NCBI GenBank assembly: GCA_030540435.1
Contig: JAUNWG010000005.1
Location: 1-62,521 of the forward strand
DNA length: 62,521 nt
From: Eubacteriales bacterium
Lineage (GTDB): Bacteria; Bacillota; Clostridia; Oscillospirales; Butyricicoccaceae
Reading direction: 5' to 3'
Within the stretch, counting starts at the first letter, position 1. Every line of letters begins with the position of its first letter. Below, one piece after another: positions 27,013 through 36,736 of this stretch. The notes beneath the pieces were generated by a model. It saw only the letters and a program-made list of their open reading frames with translations, ran no database searches and was not told the DNA's origin. Both the position numbers and the translations under genes were made by a program.

Positions 27013-27186
27013 GATTTGTTCATTCCTTTCCGCGCTTTGCGCGCATCCATTTATTTGCCGACGGCGGAAGTGCCGCCACGCATTCGGTGGGTATTGTGAA
27101 ACACTGCCCCCCATGTAAGCGTCTCGCAATTTCCCAGCAAAGCGTCCCCCATAGGAAGCGGACGTTTTTAGGATTATCAGCTTACA
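27013..27186 (-). promoter_or_regulatory. Long structured 5' leader of the S-layer-like gene
   Basis: From the promoter at 27193-27221 the leader would be about 174 bases. It has several possible hairpins (GGCGG..CCGCC near 27058-27074, GCGCGC..GCGCGC near 27032-27047, and GTCC..GGAC around 27145-27165). No known riboswitch consensus was recognised. Confidence 0.45.
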
Positions 27187-27192
27187 CAATAC

Positions 27193-27221
27193 ATTCTAAC
27201 AGAAAGTAAGCGAACATGCAA
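27193..27221 (-). promoter_or_regulatory. Promoter of the S-layer-like gene
   Basis: TTGCAT (27221-27216), 17 bases, TAGAAT (27198-27193). A second TATAAT box (27228-27233) upstream may be an alternative promoter. Confidence 0.65.
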
Positions 27222-27394
27222 GCGAATTATACACAAAAAAAGATAAATTTGCGCCAAAAACACTTGTGCATGACGTAAAAAAGGGGCACGGCAGCTGAAA
27301 ATTTCTGCCGCCGTTTCCATCGCGCATCTATGTTACCATAAATCTCCGCGTTTTGCAAGGTTTTTTTTATTTATTGTAACTACGTCGTAATTTG

Positions 27395-27457
27395 GGGCGC
27401 CAAAGCCTCCCTCGGATGAGGGAAGGGGACCGCCGCTTCACGGTGGTGGAAGGAGTG
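27395..27457. repeat. REP-like palindromic repeat
   Basis: Two adjacent stem-loops, CCTCCCTC/GAGGGAAGG (27406-27427) and ACCGCCG/CGGTGGT (27429-27447), flanked by GGCGCC and GGAGTG. The style matches short extragenic palindromes common in Ruminococcaceae genomes. It sits immediately upstream of the recD2 promoter. I see no target-site duplication. Confidence 0.6.
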
Positions 27458-27472
27458 AAAATATAAGTGTTT

Positions 27473-27501
27473 TTGCGTTCTGTAGCATGGTGTGCTATAA
27501 T
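27473..27501 (+). promoter_or_regulatory. Promoter of recD2-comF
   Basis: TTGCGT (27473-27478), 17 bases, perfect TATAAT (27496-27501), 19 bases before the GGAGG site. Confidence 0.7.
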
Positions 27502-27531
27502 GATGGACAGAACGAAAATGGAGGATTCTAT

Positions 27532-29793
27532 ATGGAAAACGAGCTGCAGAGCATCAGCGGTACTGTGGATGCAGTCATTTATCAGAATGAAGATAACGGC
27601 TATGCAGTCATCCGCATCATTGCCGATGATGGCGAAGAAGTCACTGCTGTCGGGACACTGCCGCAGATTTGCCTTGGGGAAGAACTCATGCTGACAGGCC
27701 ATTGGGTCACCCATGCTTCTTATGGCGAACAATTCCAGACGGAATATTTCGAGCGCCGGATGCCTGCAACGGTAAAAGGCATTGCAGATTATTTATCCTC
27801 CGGTATTATCAAGGGCATTGGGCCGAAGCTGGCGCGTAAGATCGCAGACCGCTTTGGAGAAGAAACCTTTGACGTCATGGCAAATACGCCGGAACGTCTG
27901 AGCAGCATCACGGGTATTACCGCGCGCAAAGCGGAACAGATCGGCGAACAATTCCGCCATCAGACCTCAATGCGCCGCCTAATGGAATTTTTGATGGAAA
28001 ATGACCTGCCGCCACAGCTGGCTGCACGGTTATATAAACGATATAAAGATACGGCAATCGACCATATCCTTGAAAATCCCTATATATTGTGCGGGGAAGA
28101 ATTTGAGGTCGATTTTAAAGCCGCAGATGATCTTGCCCTGTCGCAGGGCATGTCACAGACCAGTACAGAACGGTTACAGGCAGGTATTTTATATACACTG
28201 CAATTTAATCTGACCAATGGTCATACCTTTATTCCTAAAGATAAGCTGCTGGCAACAGCGGGCAGATTGTTACAGGATGCAGATGGCTTCGATCCGGATG
28301 CTGAGCTGCTTGACAGCGCATTTGACACGCTGCATGAGACCGGTCGGCTGGTATGTGAACACATCTGCCGCCGGGATGCAGTCTATCTCAGCCCGATGCA
28401 CGATGCAGAGGTTTTTGTCTCGGATTATCTCGCACAATTGTCTGACACAGAATATACCTATGATTTTGATGTCGATGCATTGCTGGATACGCTGGAGCAA
28501 AACAGCGCGATCACCTATGCGCCCCGGCAAAAGCAGGCGATTGCATTGGCGGCAAAATATGGGCTGGTCATCCTCACCGGCGGTCCTGGTACCGGTAAAA
28601 CGACAACCGTCCGCGGTATGCTGGAATTTTATGACGCCATCGGCTTGGAGGTCGTGCTTGCCGCACCGACCGGACGCGCCGCCAAACGGCTGAGCGAATT
28701 GTGCGGTCGGGAAGCGAAAACCATCCATCGCCTGCTGGAAGCAGGCTACCGCGGCGCCGACCCACATGCGGCATTTGCACGCAACCATGACAATCCGCTG
28801 GAATGCGAAGTCGTCATTCTGGACGAGGTTTCTATGATCGACATTGTGCTGATGCAGGCGCTTTTGGATGCCCTGCGCCCGGAGACCCGCTTGATTTTGG
28901 TCGGTGATGCAGACCAGCTGCCGCCGGTCGGGCCGGGTAATTTCCTGCGCGATTGTATCGGCTCCAACCGCATCCATACGATCGAATTGAATGAAATCTT
29001 CCGTCAGGCACAGCAGAGCGCCATTATCCGCAATGCCCATGCGATCAACGGCGGCGAACTGCCGGTCAGCGGCGGACGCGACGGTGATTTCTTTATTATG
29101 AAGCAGCGCAGGCCGGAAGAAGTCATGCAGACTGTCGTCGACCTGTGCCGCAAGCGTCTGCCGGATTATTACGGCTTCTCCCCTGACCAAATTCAGGTAT
29201 TGACGCCATCACGCCGGCAGGCCGCAGGTACCCAGCAGCTCAACCGCATGTTGCAGGAAGCGCTCAATCCCAAGGAAGACGGCAAGCCGGAAAAACGTTT
29301 TGGCGATACGGTATTCCGTCTGGGCGACCGCGTGATGCAGGTGCGCAATAACTATGATATCGTCTGGGAAAAGGATGACGACCCGGATGAGGTGGGCACC
29401 GGTATGTTCAACGGCGACGTCGGGCGCATTATCGGCATTTCTTTACAGGAAGAAAGTCTGCTCATTCAATTCGATGATAAATTGGCGCATTATACCTTTG
29501 ATATGCTGAATGAATTGGAGCTTGCCTATGCCATGACCGTCCACAAATCGCAGGGCAGCGAATTTGACGCTGTGATCGTCGCGCTGCCAAATGGCATCGG
29601 TAAACGGCTGCTAACGCGGAATATCTTATATACAGCGATCACCCGTGCAAAAAAGCTGTTGGTACTGGTCGGTGACCCGGCGGTGACGGAACGAATGGTG
29701 AATACCAATACCCGCAACCGACGATACAGTGCTTTACGGGCGCGGCTCATCCGCAATGCGCCGGAGATGGACCAGACGGAGCTGAAGGAATGA
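27532..29793 (+). CDS. recD2: RecD2-type ATP-dependent DNA helicase
   Basis: A 753-residue SF1B helicase of the RecBC-independent RecD2 class. An N-terminal OB-like domain (to about 90) precedes helix-hairpin-helix motifs (SGIIKGIGPKLARKIADRFG). Walker A GGPGTGKTTTV is near residue 350, Walker B ILDEVSMID near 430, motif III VGDADQLPPVGPGNFL near 460, and TVHKSQGSEFD (motif V) near 670. It unwinds DNA 5' to 3' and supports repair and fork processing. The start at 27532 follows GGAGG by seven bases; the stop overlaps comF by four bases. Confidence 0.95.
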   Translation: MENELQSISGTVDAVIYQNEDNGYAVIRIIADDGEEVTAVGTLPQICLGEELMLTGHWVTHASYGEQFQTEYFERRMPATVKGIADYLSSGIIKGIGPKLARKIADRFGEETFDVMANTPERLSSITGITARKAEQIGEQFRHQTSMRRLMEFLMENDLPPQLAARLYKRYKDTAIDHILENPYILCGEEFEVDFKAADDLALSQGMSQTSTERLQAGILYTLQFNLTNGHTFIPKDKLLATAGRLLQDADGFDPDAELLDSAFDTLHETGRLVCEHICRRDAVYLSPMHDAEVFVSDYLAQLSDTEYTYDFDVDALLDTLEQNSAITYAPRQKQAIALAAKYGLVILTGGPGTGKTTTVRGMLEFYDAIGLEVVLAAPTGRAAKRLSELCGREAKTIHRLLEAGYRGADPHAAFARNHDNPLECEVVILDEVSMIDIVLMQALLDALRPETRLILVGDADQLPPVGPGNFLRDCIGSNRIHTIELNEIFRQAQQSAIIRNAHAINGGELPVSGGRDGDFFIMKQRRPEEVMQTVVDLCRKRLPDYYGFSPDQIQVLTPSRRQAAGTQQLNRMLQEALNPKEDGKPEKRFGDTVFRLGDRVMQVRNNYDIVWEKDDDPDEVGTGMFNGDVGRIIGISLQEESLLIQFDDKLAHYTFDMLNELELAYAMTVHKSQGSEFDAVIVALPNGIGKRLLTRNILYTAITRAKKLLVLVGDPAVTERMVNTNTRNRRYSALRARLIRNAPEMDQTELKE

Positions 29794-30434
29794 GTATCGC
29801 GCAGCTGGTATATCCATCGCACTGTATGCTGTGCGGGGCATTTATTTCCGATCAGCAGCACGGTATCTGCCCCGACTGCCGCAGGGCTGCCGAAAAACAA
29901 ATGGAACGATCATTCCTGCGTCCGCCCAGGTATGTCGACGCGCTTGTCTGCGCGGGCAGCTATGCCGGTGGCTTGGGCCAGGCGATCCGCCGGATGAAAT
30001 TCCATTCCCAGCGGGCTGATATCCAGCCGCTGACAGAGCTGATGATGACGGCATGGGAAATGCAGCAGCTGCCGAAACCAATGCTGGTTACCTGTGTACC
30101 CATCAGTGCGGCGCGGGCACATATGCGCGGCTTTAACCAGAGCGCAGCTTTGGCGCAGGCGATCGCAGCGGCGTGGAATATTCCATTTGAGGAAACGCTG
30201 CGGCGGCATCTGCTCTCCCGCAGGCAGTCCGAGCTGCATGCAGCAGATCGCTGGAAAAATGCAGAAAAAGCCTATTATGCCCGCAGTCGTGTCGATTTGA
30301 CTGGGAAAACCGTTGTTTTGATCGATGATGTCGTCACGACCGGGGCGACGGCAAGCGCCTGTGCGATGCTGCTGCGGGATATGGGCGCACAAAAGGTATT
30401 TCTTCTGGCAGCAGCGCGTGCCGGCGGAAAATAA
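29790..30434 (+). CDS. comF: ComF family phosphoribosyltransferase-like protein
   Basis: A 214-residue protein with an N-terminal zinc ribbon (CMLC near residue 10, CPDC near 28) and a C-terminal phosphoribosyltransferase fold with the PRPP loop VVLIDDVVTTGATASA (about residues 172-187). ComF is needed for DNA uptake in competent bacteria and acts inside the cell with PriA and the uptake machinery; in non-competent species the role is unclear. The start codon overlaps the recD2 stop (ATGA), implying translational coupling with a DNA helicase. Confidence 0.92.
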   Translation: MSIAQLVYPSHCMLCGAFISDQQHGICPDCRRAAEKQMERSFLRPPRYVDALVCAGSYAGGLGQAIRRMKFHSQRADIQPLTELMMTAWEMQQLPKPMLVTCVPISAARAHMRGFNQSAALAQAIAAAWNIPFEETLRRHLLSRRQSELHAADRWKNAEKAYYARSRVDLTGKTVVLIDDVVTTGATASACAMLLRDMGAQKVFLLAAARAGGK

Positions 30435-30462
30435 ACAAAAATTTGTCGAACAAAAAAAGATG

Positions 30463-30546
30463 CATCCTGTGTATCAACGACTGTCCTTCTGGCATATACT
30501 GTTGTGTAAGCCGTAAAATGGACAGGAAGGACTGAGACACAGGATG
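30463..30546 (+). promoter_or_regulatory. Inverted repeat around the mreB-like promoter and start codon
   Basis: CATCCTGTGT (30463-30472) is complementary to ACACAGGATG (30537-30546), which contains the start codon; GTCCTTC (30483-30489) and GAAGGAC (30525-30531) also pair and include the ribosome binding site. A TATACT box (30495-30500) lies in the loop with only a weak -35 box. Confidence 0.45.
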
Positions 30547-31563
30547 TTTGATTTTGGCATGGATTTAGGTACATCGTCGGTATTGATCTGCCGACAGGGA
30601 AAAGGAATCGTATTGCATGAGCCATCTGTTGTGGCAGTACAGCGCAGAAGTGGACAAGTCGTCAGCGTCGGCGAAAAGGCACGGGAAATGCTGGGTCGAA
30701 CACCGGAAGCGTTGCTCGCAGTCCGTCCGGTGCGTGGCGGCGTGATCACAGACTGTGAAATCACCGGCGCGATGGCACGGACTTTTTTAAAGCGTGCAGG
30801 CGGAAATGGAATGTTCCGTCCTAATCTCTTGATCTGCATTCCGCCGCTGGTATCCGAATTGGAGGAGCGCGCCGTCATTGACGCCGGCTTACAGGCAGGC
30901 GCCGCACGGGTCTATCTGATGGAGCAGCCAGTCGCAGCAGCAGCTGGCGCGGGGGTAGACCCCCACAGCCCGAAAGGTACATTGGTCGTGGACATCGGCG
31001 GCGGGACAACCGATATCGCCGTGATCTCTATGGGTGCAGTGGTACGCGCGATCTCCATCCGCATTGCCGGAGACAGCTGTGACGATGCAATCCAGGGCTA
31101 TCTAAAGCAGGAGCATGACCTCTACATTGGCGCTTCAACCGCAGAACAGATCAAATGCACCATCGGTTGTGTCCTGCCGCGGGAAGAGGAACTGCAAATG
31201 ACCATCCGTGGGCGGCGGGTATCCGATGGCCTGCCGGGCTGCATTACCGTTACATCCAATGAATTGATCCCGGTATTACAGGAACAGGCGCAGCAGATTT
31301 TAGCTGCAATATGCGGATTGATTGAAATGACGCCGCCGGAGCTGGCAGGAGATTTGACAGAAACCGGTATTGTCCTGGCTGGCGGCGGGGCAAAGTTATA
31401 CGGCATTGACCGGTATTTATCACAGGAAATGGGTTTGGAAACGCATATCTCCGACGAACCGGAAACCTGTGTCATAAAAGGGACAGGCCAAGTATTACAC
31501 AATCTGCGCCATATGCAGGAGGGCGTAATCAATCTGGCGAGACGGCGCAGAGGGATCGGATAA
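30544..31563 (+). CDS. MreB/Mbl-type rod shape-determining protein
   Basis: A 339-residue bacterial actin. The phosphate-1 motif DLGTSSVLIC lies at residues 7-16, the phosphate-2 motif VVDIGGGTTDIAVIS near 150 and the adenosine motif VLAGGGAKLYGIDRYLS near 275. Filaments guide cell-wall synthesis along the membrane. MreC and MreD, the usual companions, are not adjacent, which favours an Mbl- or MreBH-like paralogue. The ATG is preceded by AGGAAGGA at about 14 bases, longer than usual. A terminator follows. Confidence 0.92.
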   Translation: MFDFGMDLGTSSVLICRQGKGIVLHEPSVVAVQRRSGQVVSVGEKAREMLGRTPEALLAVRPVRGGVITDCEITGAMARTFLKRAGGNGMFRPNLLICIPPLVSELEERAVIDAGLQAGAARVYLMEQPVAAAAGAGVDPHSPKGTLVVDIGGGTTDIAVISMGAVVRAISIRIAGDSCDDAIQGYLKQEHDLYIGASTAEQIKCTIGCVLPREEELQMTIRGRRVSDGLPGCITVTSNELIPVLQEQAQQILAAICGLIEMTPPELAGDLTETGIVLAGGGAKLYGIDRYLSQEMGLETHISDEPETCVIKGTGQVLHNLRHMQEGVINLARRRRGIG

Positions 31564-31576
31564 CCATACATGAAAG

Positions 31577-31608
31577 AAGCGGGAGGCTGTGCAGCCGCCC
31601 GCTTTTTC
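31577..31608 (+). terminator. Terminator of the mreB-like gene
   Basis: AAGCGGG(A)GGCTG and CAGCC(G)CCCGCTT form a near-perfect stem followed by TTTTT. Confidence 0.88.
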
Positions 31609-31639
31609 CATCCCTCATGCGCTACCGCTCAAAAAACGC

Positions 31640-31672
31640 AAAAAGTCCCGTCCGGAAAATCCGGACGGGACC
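31640..31672 (-). terminator. Terminator of tuf
   Basis: GTCCCGTCCGG (31645-31655) pairs with CCGGACGGGAC (31661-31671); the minus strand continues TTTTTGCG. Confidence 0.92.
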
Positions 31673-31707
31673 AAATGCACGATTATATCTGTGTTTGTAA
31701 ACCGAAA

Positions 31708-32910
31708 TTATTCGTAAATCTCAGTAACAACGCCGGAACCTACGGTACGGCCACCCTCACGGATAGCGAAACGCAGGCCCTTCTCGATAGCGATCGGGGT
31801 GATCAGAGCTACGTCCATATCAACGTTATCGCCCGGCATGCACATCTCAGTGCCTTCCGGCAGAGTGATAACGCCAGTAACGTCGGTGGTACGGAAGTAG
31901 AACTGCGGACGGTAGTTGTTGAAGAACGGAGTATGACGGCCGCCCTCTTCCTTCTTCAGAACGTATACCTGGCCCTTGAACTTGGTATGCGGATGGATGG
32001 AACCCGGCTTAGCGATAACCTGGCCGCGCTCGATCTCATTCTTCTGAATACCACGGAGCAGAGTACCGATGTTGTCGCCTGCTTCAGCGTAATCCAGCAG
32101 CTTGCGGAACATCTCGATACCGGTTACAACAGTCTTGCGCGGAGCATCCATCAGACCTACGATTTCAACTTCCTCGCCCATCTTAACCTGGCCACGCTCT
32201 ACACGGCCGGTAGCTACGGTGCCACGACCAGTGATGGAGAATACGTCCTCGACCGGCATCAGGAACGGCTGGTCAGCCTTACGCTCCGGAGTCGGAATGT
32301 ATTCATCAACAGCGTCCATCAGCTCACGGATGCACTCATATTCCGGTGCGTTCGGATCCTCAGAATCGCACTCCAGAACACCCAGAGCGGTGCCGCGGAT
32401 TACCGGAATGTCGTCGCCCGGGAACTCGTAGTCAGACAGCAGCTCACGGATTTCCATCTCAACCAGATCCAGCAGCTCCTCGTCGTCTACCTGGTCAACC
32501 TTGTTCATGAAGACAACGATGTACGGAACGCCTACCTGACGAGCAAGCAGGATGTGCTCACGGGTCTGCGGCATCGGGCCGTCAGCAGAAGAAACTACCA
32601 GGATTGCGCCGTCCATCTGAGCAGCGCCGGTGATCATGTTCTTAACGTAGTCAGCATGACCCGGGCAGTCAACGTGTGCATAGTGACGCTTGGAGGTCTT
32701 GTACTCTACGTGTGCGGTGTTGATGGTGATGCCGCGCTCCTTCTCTTCCGGAGCCTTATCGATCTCATCATACTTCTGAACCTCAGCCTGACCCTGCATA
32801 GCCAGAACCTTGGTGATTGCTGCGGTAAGGGTGGTCTTGCCGTGGTCAACGTGGCCGATCGTACCAATGTTAACATGAGGCAGGTCTCTTACGTACTTTT
32901 CCTTTGCCAT
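31708..32910 (-). CDS. tuf: Elongation factor Tu
   Basis: A 400-residue GTPase that delivers aminoacyl-tRNA to the ribosome. G1 GHVDHGKTT is at residues 19-27, G3 [12 protein letters not shown] near 81, G4 NKVD near 136, and the C-terminal ends VTEIYE. Full length with the usual three domains. It is the last gene of the L7Ae-rpsL-rpsG-fusA-tuf set, 93 bases after fusA, and has an additional promoter of its own in that gap. Confidence 0.98.
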   Translation of the reverse strand: MAKEKYVRDLPHVNIGTIGHVDHGKTTLTAAITKVLAMQGQAEVQKYDEIDKAPEEKERGITINTAHVEYKTSKRHYAHVDCPGHADYVKNMITGAAQMDGAILVVSSADGPMPQTREHILLARQVGVPYIVVFMNKVDQVDDEELLDLVEMEIRELLSDYEFPGDDIPVIRGTALGVLECDSEDPNAPEYECIRELMDAVDEYIPTPERKADQPFLMPVEDVFSITGRGTVATGRVERGQVKMGEEVEIVGLMDAPRKTVVTGIEMFRKLLDYAEAGDNIGTLLRGIQKNEIERGQVIAKPGSIHPHTKFKGQVYVLKKEEGGRHTPFFNNYRPQFYFRTTDVTGVITLPEGTEMCMPGDNVDMDVALITPIAIEKGLRFAIREGGRTVGSGVVTEIYE

Positions 32911-32959
32911 TGTTGGTATCCTCCTTCATATAATAACGACGTAGTCATTTACAGACTAT

Positions 32960-32988
32960 ATTTTATAATACTCCCTGCAAAAATGCAA
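32960..32988 (-). promoter_or_regulatory. Internal promoter of tuf
   Basis: TTGCAT (32988-32983), 17 bases, TAAAAT (32965-32960), between fusA and tuf. Confidence 0.6.
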
Positions 32989-33003
32989 GTATAACCTTTG
33001 CAA

Positions 33004-35085
33004 TTAGCCCTGCTTATTGCGGGTAGCGATAATTTTTTCCTGAATGCTCTTCGGGATTTCAGAATAGTGGCTCGGCTGCATGACATACTGACCACGGCCC
33101 TGGGAACGGGAACGGAGGTCGGTAGCGTAACCGAACATCTCGGACAGCGGAACTGCTGCGGAAATTGCCTGTACAGCGCCGCGCGGCTCCATGCCCTGAA
33201 TCTGGCCACGGCGGGAATTGAGGTCGCCGATAACGTCGCCCATGTATTCCTCCGGAACCGAAACGTCAACCTGCATGATCGGCTCGGTCAGAACCGGATC
33301 TGCCTTCTTCATTGCTTCCTTGAATGCCATAGAACCGGCGATCTTGAATGCCATTTCAGAAGAGTCGACTTCATGATAAGAACCATCATACAGCGTAACC
33401 TTGCAGTCAACAACCGGGTAGCCTGCCAGTACACCATTCTGCATAGCGCCCTGGATACCCTGATTGACCGGCTCGATGTATTCCTTCGGAATTGCACCGC
33501 CGACAACGCTGTTGATAAACTCGTAGCCTGCGCCCGGCTCGTTCGGCTCAAGAATGATCTTAACGTGACCATACTGACCCTTACCACCAGACTGACGCGC
33601 ATACTTGCACTCGACGTCTGCCTTACGGCGGATGGTCTCCTTATAAGCTACCTGCGGCTTGCCGACATTCGCTTCTACCTTGAACTCACGCAGCAGACGG
33701 TCAACGATGATCTCCAGATGCAGCTCGCCCATGCCGGCGATAATGGTCTGACCGGTCTCATCATCGGTGTAGGTCTTGAAGGTCGGGTCCTCTTCTGCCA
33801 GCTTCGCCAGCGCGATACCCATCTTCTCCTGCCCAGCCTTGGTCTTCGGCTCGATCGCAACACGGATAACCGGATCCGGGAAGTTCATGGACTCCAGGAT
33901 GATCGGATGCTTCTCATCACACAGCGTATCGCCGGTGGTGGTGTTCTTGAAGCCGACTGCTGCTGCGATATCGCCGGAGTAAACCTTGGTGATATCCTCG
34001 CGATGGTTTGCATGCATCAGCAGGATACGGCCCATTCTCTCGCGTCTATCCTTGGTTGCATTGAGTACAGAAGTACCTGCATCCAGTGTACCGGAGTATA
34101 CGCGGAAGAACGACAGACGGCCAACGAACGGGTCGGTAGCGATCTTAAATGCCAGTGCGGAGAACGGAGCCTCGTCATCAGACGGACGCTCGTCCTCTTC
34201 GCCGGTATCCGGGTCAACGCCCTTGATCGGCGGGATGTCGATCGGAGCCGGCATATAATCAATAATAGCATCCAGCAGCATCTGAACGCCCTTATTGCGG
34301 TAAGCGGTACCACACAGTACCGGAACCAGCTTGTTGTCGATGGTTGCCTGACGAAGCGCCTTTTTCAGCTCCTCAACGGTGATCTCCTCACCCTCAAGGT
34401 ACTTCATCATCAGGTCGTCATCGGTTTCCGTGATGAGCTCTACCATTTCATCATGGTACTGCTGCGCCTTTTCGAGCATATCTGCCGGGATGTCCTCATC
34501 GCGGATGTCCTTGCCGAGGTCATCGTAGTAAACCTCTGCACGCATGGTCATCAGATCGATGATGCCGACAAACTCGCTCTCTGCGCCGATCGGCAGCTGA
34601 ACCGGTACCGGAACGCACTTCAGGCGGTCCTTCATCATCTGGACAACGTTATAGAAGTTAGCGCCCATGATATCCATCTTGTTGACGAATGCCATACGCG
34701 GAACCTTATAATCGTCTGCCTGATGCCATACGGTCTCAGACTGCGGCTCAACGCCGCCCTTTGCGCAGAATACGCAGACAGAGCCATCAAGTACACGCAG
34801 GGAACGCTGAACCTCTACTGTGAAGTCAACGTGGCCCGGGGTGTCAATGATATTGATACGGTTGCCCTTCCAATGGCAGGTGGTAGCAGCAGAGGTAATG
34901 GTGATGCCTCGCTCCTTCTCCTGTGCCATCCAGTCCATGACGGATGCGCCTTCGTGCGTCTCACCGATCTTGTGCGTACGTCCGGTGTAATACAGGATAC
35001 GCTCGGTAGTCGTCGTCTTGCCGGCGTCGATATGCGCCATGATACCGATATTTCTTGTGTTTTCCAGTGTAAACTCTCTGGCCAT
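33004..35085 (-). CDS. fusA: Elongation factor G
   Basis: A 693-residue translocase GTPase. G1 [15 protein letters not shown] starts near residue 17, G3 [13 protein letters not shown] near 81, G4 NKMD near 135, and the C-terminal domains contain [12 protein letters not shown]. It moves tRNAs and mRNA through the ribosome after peptide bond formation. It follows rpsG by 36 bases. Confidence 0.98.
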   Translation of the reverse strand: MAREFTLENTRNIGIMAHIDAGKTTTTERILYYTGRTHKIGETHEGASVMDWMAQEKERGITITSAATTCHWKGNRINIIDTPGHVDFTVEVQRSLRVLDGSVCVFCAKGGVEPQSETVWHQADDYKVPRMAFVNKMDIMGANFYNVVQMMKDRLKCVPVPVQLPIGAESEFVGIIDLMTMRAEVYYDDLGKDIRDEDIPADMLEKAQQYHDEMVELITETDDDLMMKYLEGEEITVEELKKALRQATIDNKLVPVLCGTAYRNKGVQMLLDAIIDYMPAPIDIPPIKGVDPDTGEEDERPSDDEAPFSALAFKIATDPFVGRLSFFRVYSGTLDAGTSVLNATKDRRERMGRILLMHANHREDITKVYSGDIAAAVGFKNTTTGDTLCDEKHPIILESMNFPDPVIRVAIEPKTKAGQEKMGIALAKLAEEDPTFKTYTDDETGQTIIAGMGELHLEIIVDRLLREFKVEANVGKPQVAYKETIRRKADVECKYARQSGGKGQYGHVKIILEPNEPGAGYEFINSVVGGAIPKEYIEPVNQGIQGAMQNGVLAGYPVVDCKVTLYDGSYHEVDSSEMAFKIAGSMAFKEAMKKADPVLTEPIMQVDVSVPEEYMGDVIGDLNSRRGQIQGMEPRGAVQAISAAVPLSEMFGYATDLRSRSQGRGQYVMQPSHYSEIPKSIQEKIIATRNKQG

Positions 35086-35121
35086 GTTAATCTCCTTTCG
35101 TAAAGCTACCCTAAGATCAGA

Positions 35122-35592
35122 TTAGAATCTGTAGTGCGCAAATGCCTTGTTGGCCTCTGCCATCTTATGGGTGTCTTCACGCTTCTTAACAGCGCCGCCC
35201 AGATTGTTCACTGCATCCATGATCTCACCTGCAAGTCTCTGCGCCATCGTTCTCTCGGAACGTGCACGGGAGTACTTGGTGATCCAACGCAGACCCAGAG
35301 TCTGACGTCTCTCCGGACGGACCTCCATCGGAACCTGGTAGGTTGCACCGCCTACACGGCGCGCCTTAACCTCCAGAGACGGCATGATATTATCCATTGC
35401 CTCGGTAAATACTTCTAACGGATCGCGACCAGTCTTTTCCTTTACGATATCAAAAGCACCGTAAACAACCTTCTGAGCTACGCCCTTCTTGCCGTCGAGC
35501 ATGATCGAGTTGATCAGCTTGGTGACGAGCTGGGAACCATAAAGCGGATCCGGAAGAACTTCTCTCTTGGGAACAAATCCTCTTCTTGGCAC
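35122..35592 (-). CDS. rpsG: 30S ribosomal protein S7
   Basis: A 156-residue S7 protein: [51 protein letters not shown] and RWITKYSR. The start is GTG at 35592 with GGAGGG eight bases upstream; an upstream frame to 35610 overlaps that site. S7 nucleates the 30S head and, in many bacteria, represses its own operon by binding mRNA. Confidence 0.97.
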   Translation of the reverse strand: MPRRGFVPKREVLPDPLYGSQLVTKLINSIMLDGKKGVAQKVVYGAFDIVKEKTGRDPLEVFTEAMDNIMPSLEVKARRVGGATYQVPMEVRPERRQTLGLRWITKYSRARSERTMAQRLAGEIMDAVNNLGGAVKKREDTHKMAEANKAFAHYRF

Positions 35593-35610
35593 GATACTTC
35601 CCTCCTTCAC

Positions 35611-35790
35611 AATAAAAATGATTTCATAGGTACTTCAAAAGCCACCCCTGGCTTTTGTCATCGCCTGTCCGAGGAGTCTGAAATAAATCTATTCAAACGC
35701 GCTCAGGACAAAGCTACTTCTGCTTCGCTGAACTAACAGTGTTCAAGTCAAACGCACGGGTAAAGTGTGGGTTTGTGGGTCAGAGTAAAA
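35611..35790 (-). promoter_or_regulatory. rpsL-rpsG intergenic leader with hairpin
   Basis: This 180-base spacer is long for an rpsL-rpsG junction. AAAAGCCA and TGGCTTTT (35637-35656) form a perfect 8 bp stem about 45 bases before the rpsG start; it could be an attenuator or an S7 target. No coding frame is supported. Confidence 0.4.
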
Positions 35791-36210
35791 TTACTTACCT
35801 GCCTTCGGACGCTTCGCGCCGTACTTGGAGCGAGCCTGATGGCGGTTAGCAACACCCTGGGTATCCAGAGAACCGCGGATGATGTGGTAACGAACACCCG
35901 GAAGGTCCTTTACACGACCGCCGCGAACCATAACGACGGAGTGCTCCTGCAGGTTGTGGCCGATGCCCGGGATATAAGCGGAAACTTCCATACCGTTGGT
36001 CAGCTTTACACGAGCGACCTTACGCAGTGCGGAGTTCGGCTTTTTCGGGGTCATGGTCTTTACGGTTGTGCAGACACCTCTCTTCTGCGGGGACGGCTGG
36101 CTGGTAGCCTTCTTCTTCAGGGAGTTCAGACCTACCTGGAGAGCCGGAGCGGTAGACTTGTACTCTACTGCCTGTCTGCCCTTGCGAACGAGCTGGTTAA
36201 AGGTTGGCAT
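35791..36210 (-). CDS. rpsL: 30S ribosomal protein S12
   Basis: A 139-residue S12 with [12 protein letters not shown] at the N terminus, [19 protein letters not shown] and [17 protein letters not shown]. Both lysines that change in streptomycin-resistant mutants (in TPKKPNS and GRVKDLP) are wild type. It decodes at the A site and follows the L7Ae gene by 66 bases. Confidence 0.98.
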   Translation of the reverse strand: MPTFNQLVRKGRQAVEYKSTAPALQVGLNSLKKKATSQPSPQKRGVCTTVKTMTPKKPNSALRKVARVKLTNGMEVSAYIPGIGHNLQEHSVVMVRGGRVKDLPGVRYHIIRGSLDTQGVANRHQARSKYGAKRPKAGK

Positions 36211-36276
36211 TTAACTTGCACCTCCTTCAAAAGATTAAATAGATTTATTTCAGCGGGAAAGTTTGTCCCGTTAAAA

Positions 36277-36519
36277 TCAAGCAGTAACTGTAACGACAGC
36301 AGCGCCAACAGAAATACCGACTGCTGCGCCAAGCTCCTTCATGGAAGGAACCTCTGTCACTTCAACGCTGTGCTCCGTGCACAGCTCACGGACAGGTTCA
36401 GTAATCCGACGCTCTGCGTCCGCGGCAATGAATACAGATTTTGCGCCGCCGTCACGTATGACTTTTTTGGACTGCTTCACACCGACGACCTTTGCCGCCG
36501 AAGACAGCTGAGAGAGCAT
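36277..36519 (-). CDS. L7Ae/L30e family ribosome-associated protein (YbxF-like)
   Basis: An 80-residue protein with the L7Ae/L30e kink-turn RNA-binding fold: GVKQSKKVIRDGGAKSVFIA, then ITEPVRELC, VEVTEVPSMKELG and the terminal VGAAVVTV. In Firmicutes this gene precedes rpsL. It begins right after a consensus promoter and AAGGAGG, so it opens the str operon here. Confidence 0.93.
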   Translation of the reverse strand: MLSQLSSAAKVVGVKQSKKVIRDGGAKSVFIAADAERRITEPVRELCTEHSVEVTEVPSMKELGAAVGISVGAAVVTVTA

Positions 36520-36548
36520 AGAAATACCTCCTTATTGCATACTCACAC

Positions 36549-36577
36549 ATTTTACTCCATAAACTTCCTCCTGTCAA
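36549..36577 (-). promoter_or_regulatory. Main promoter of the L7Ae-rpsL-rpsG-fusA-tuf operon
   Basis: Perfect TTGACA (36577-36572), 17 bases, TAAAAT (36554-36549), 30 bases before the L7Ae start codon. Confidence 0.85.
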
Positions 36578-36736
36578 TCTTTTTTTCTCCGATTTTACAA
36601 AGCATAAAACAGGATACCCATTTTGCCGGTATTTATACGTAATTTTGCACAAACAGAAAATTTTTTCCCTGTTTCAGCAGCTTCCCGGCATGAAATCCGC
36701 CATGCAGGCAGCGCGGCGTTTTCCTGCAGCACAGCC

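Noticed and set aside
27013..27186. Cyclic di-GMP or other known riboswitch in the S-layer leader
   Set aside because: None of the conserved cores that I know (for example the GCACAGGGCAAACC block) is present.
32998..35103. Plus-strand frame of about 700 codons opposite fusA
   Set aside because: Antisense shadow of a highly biased gene; fusA is certain.
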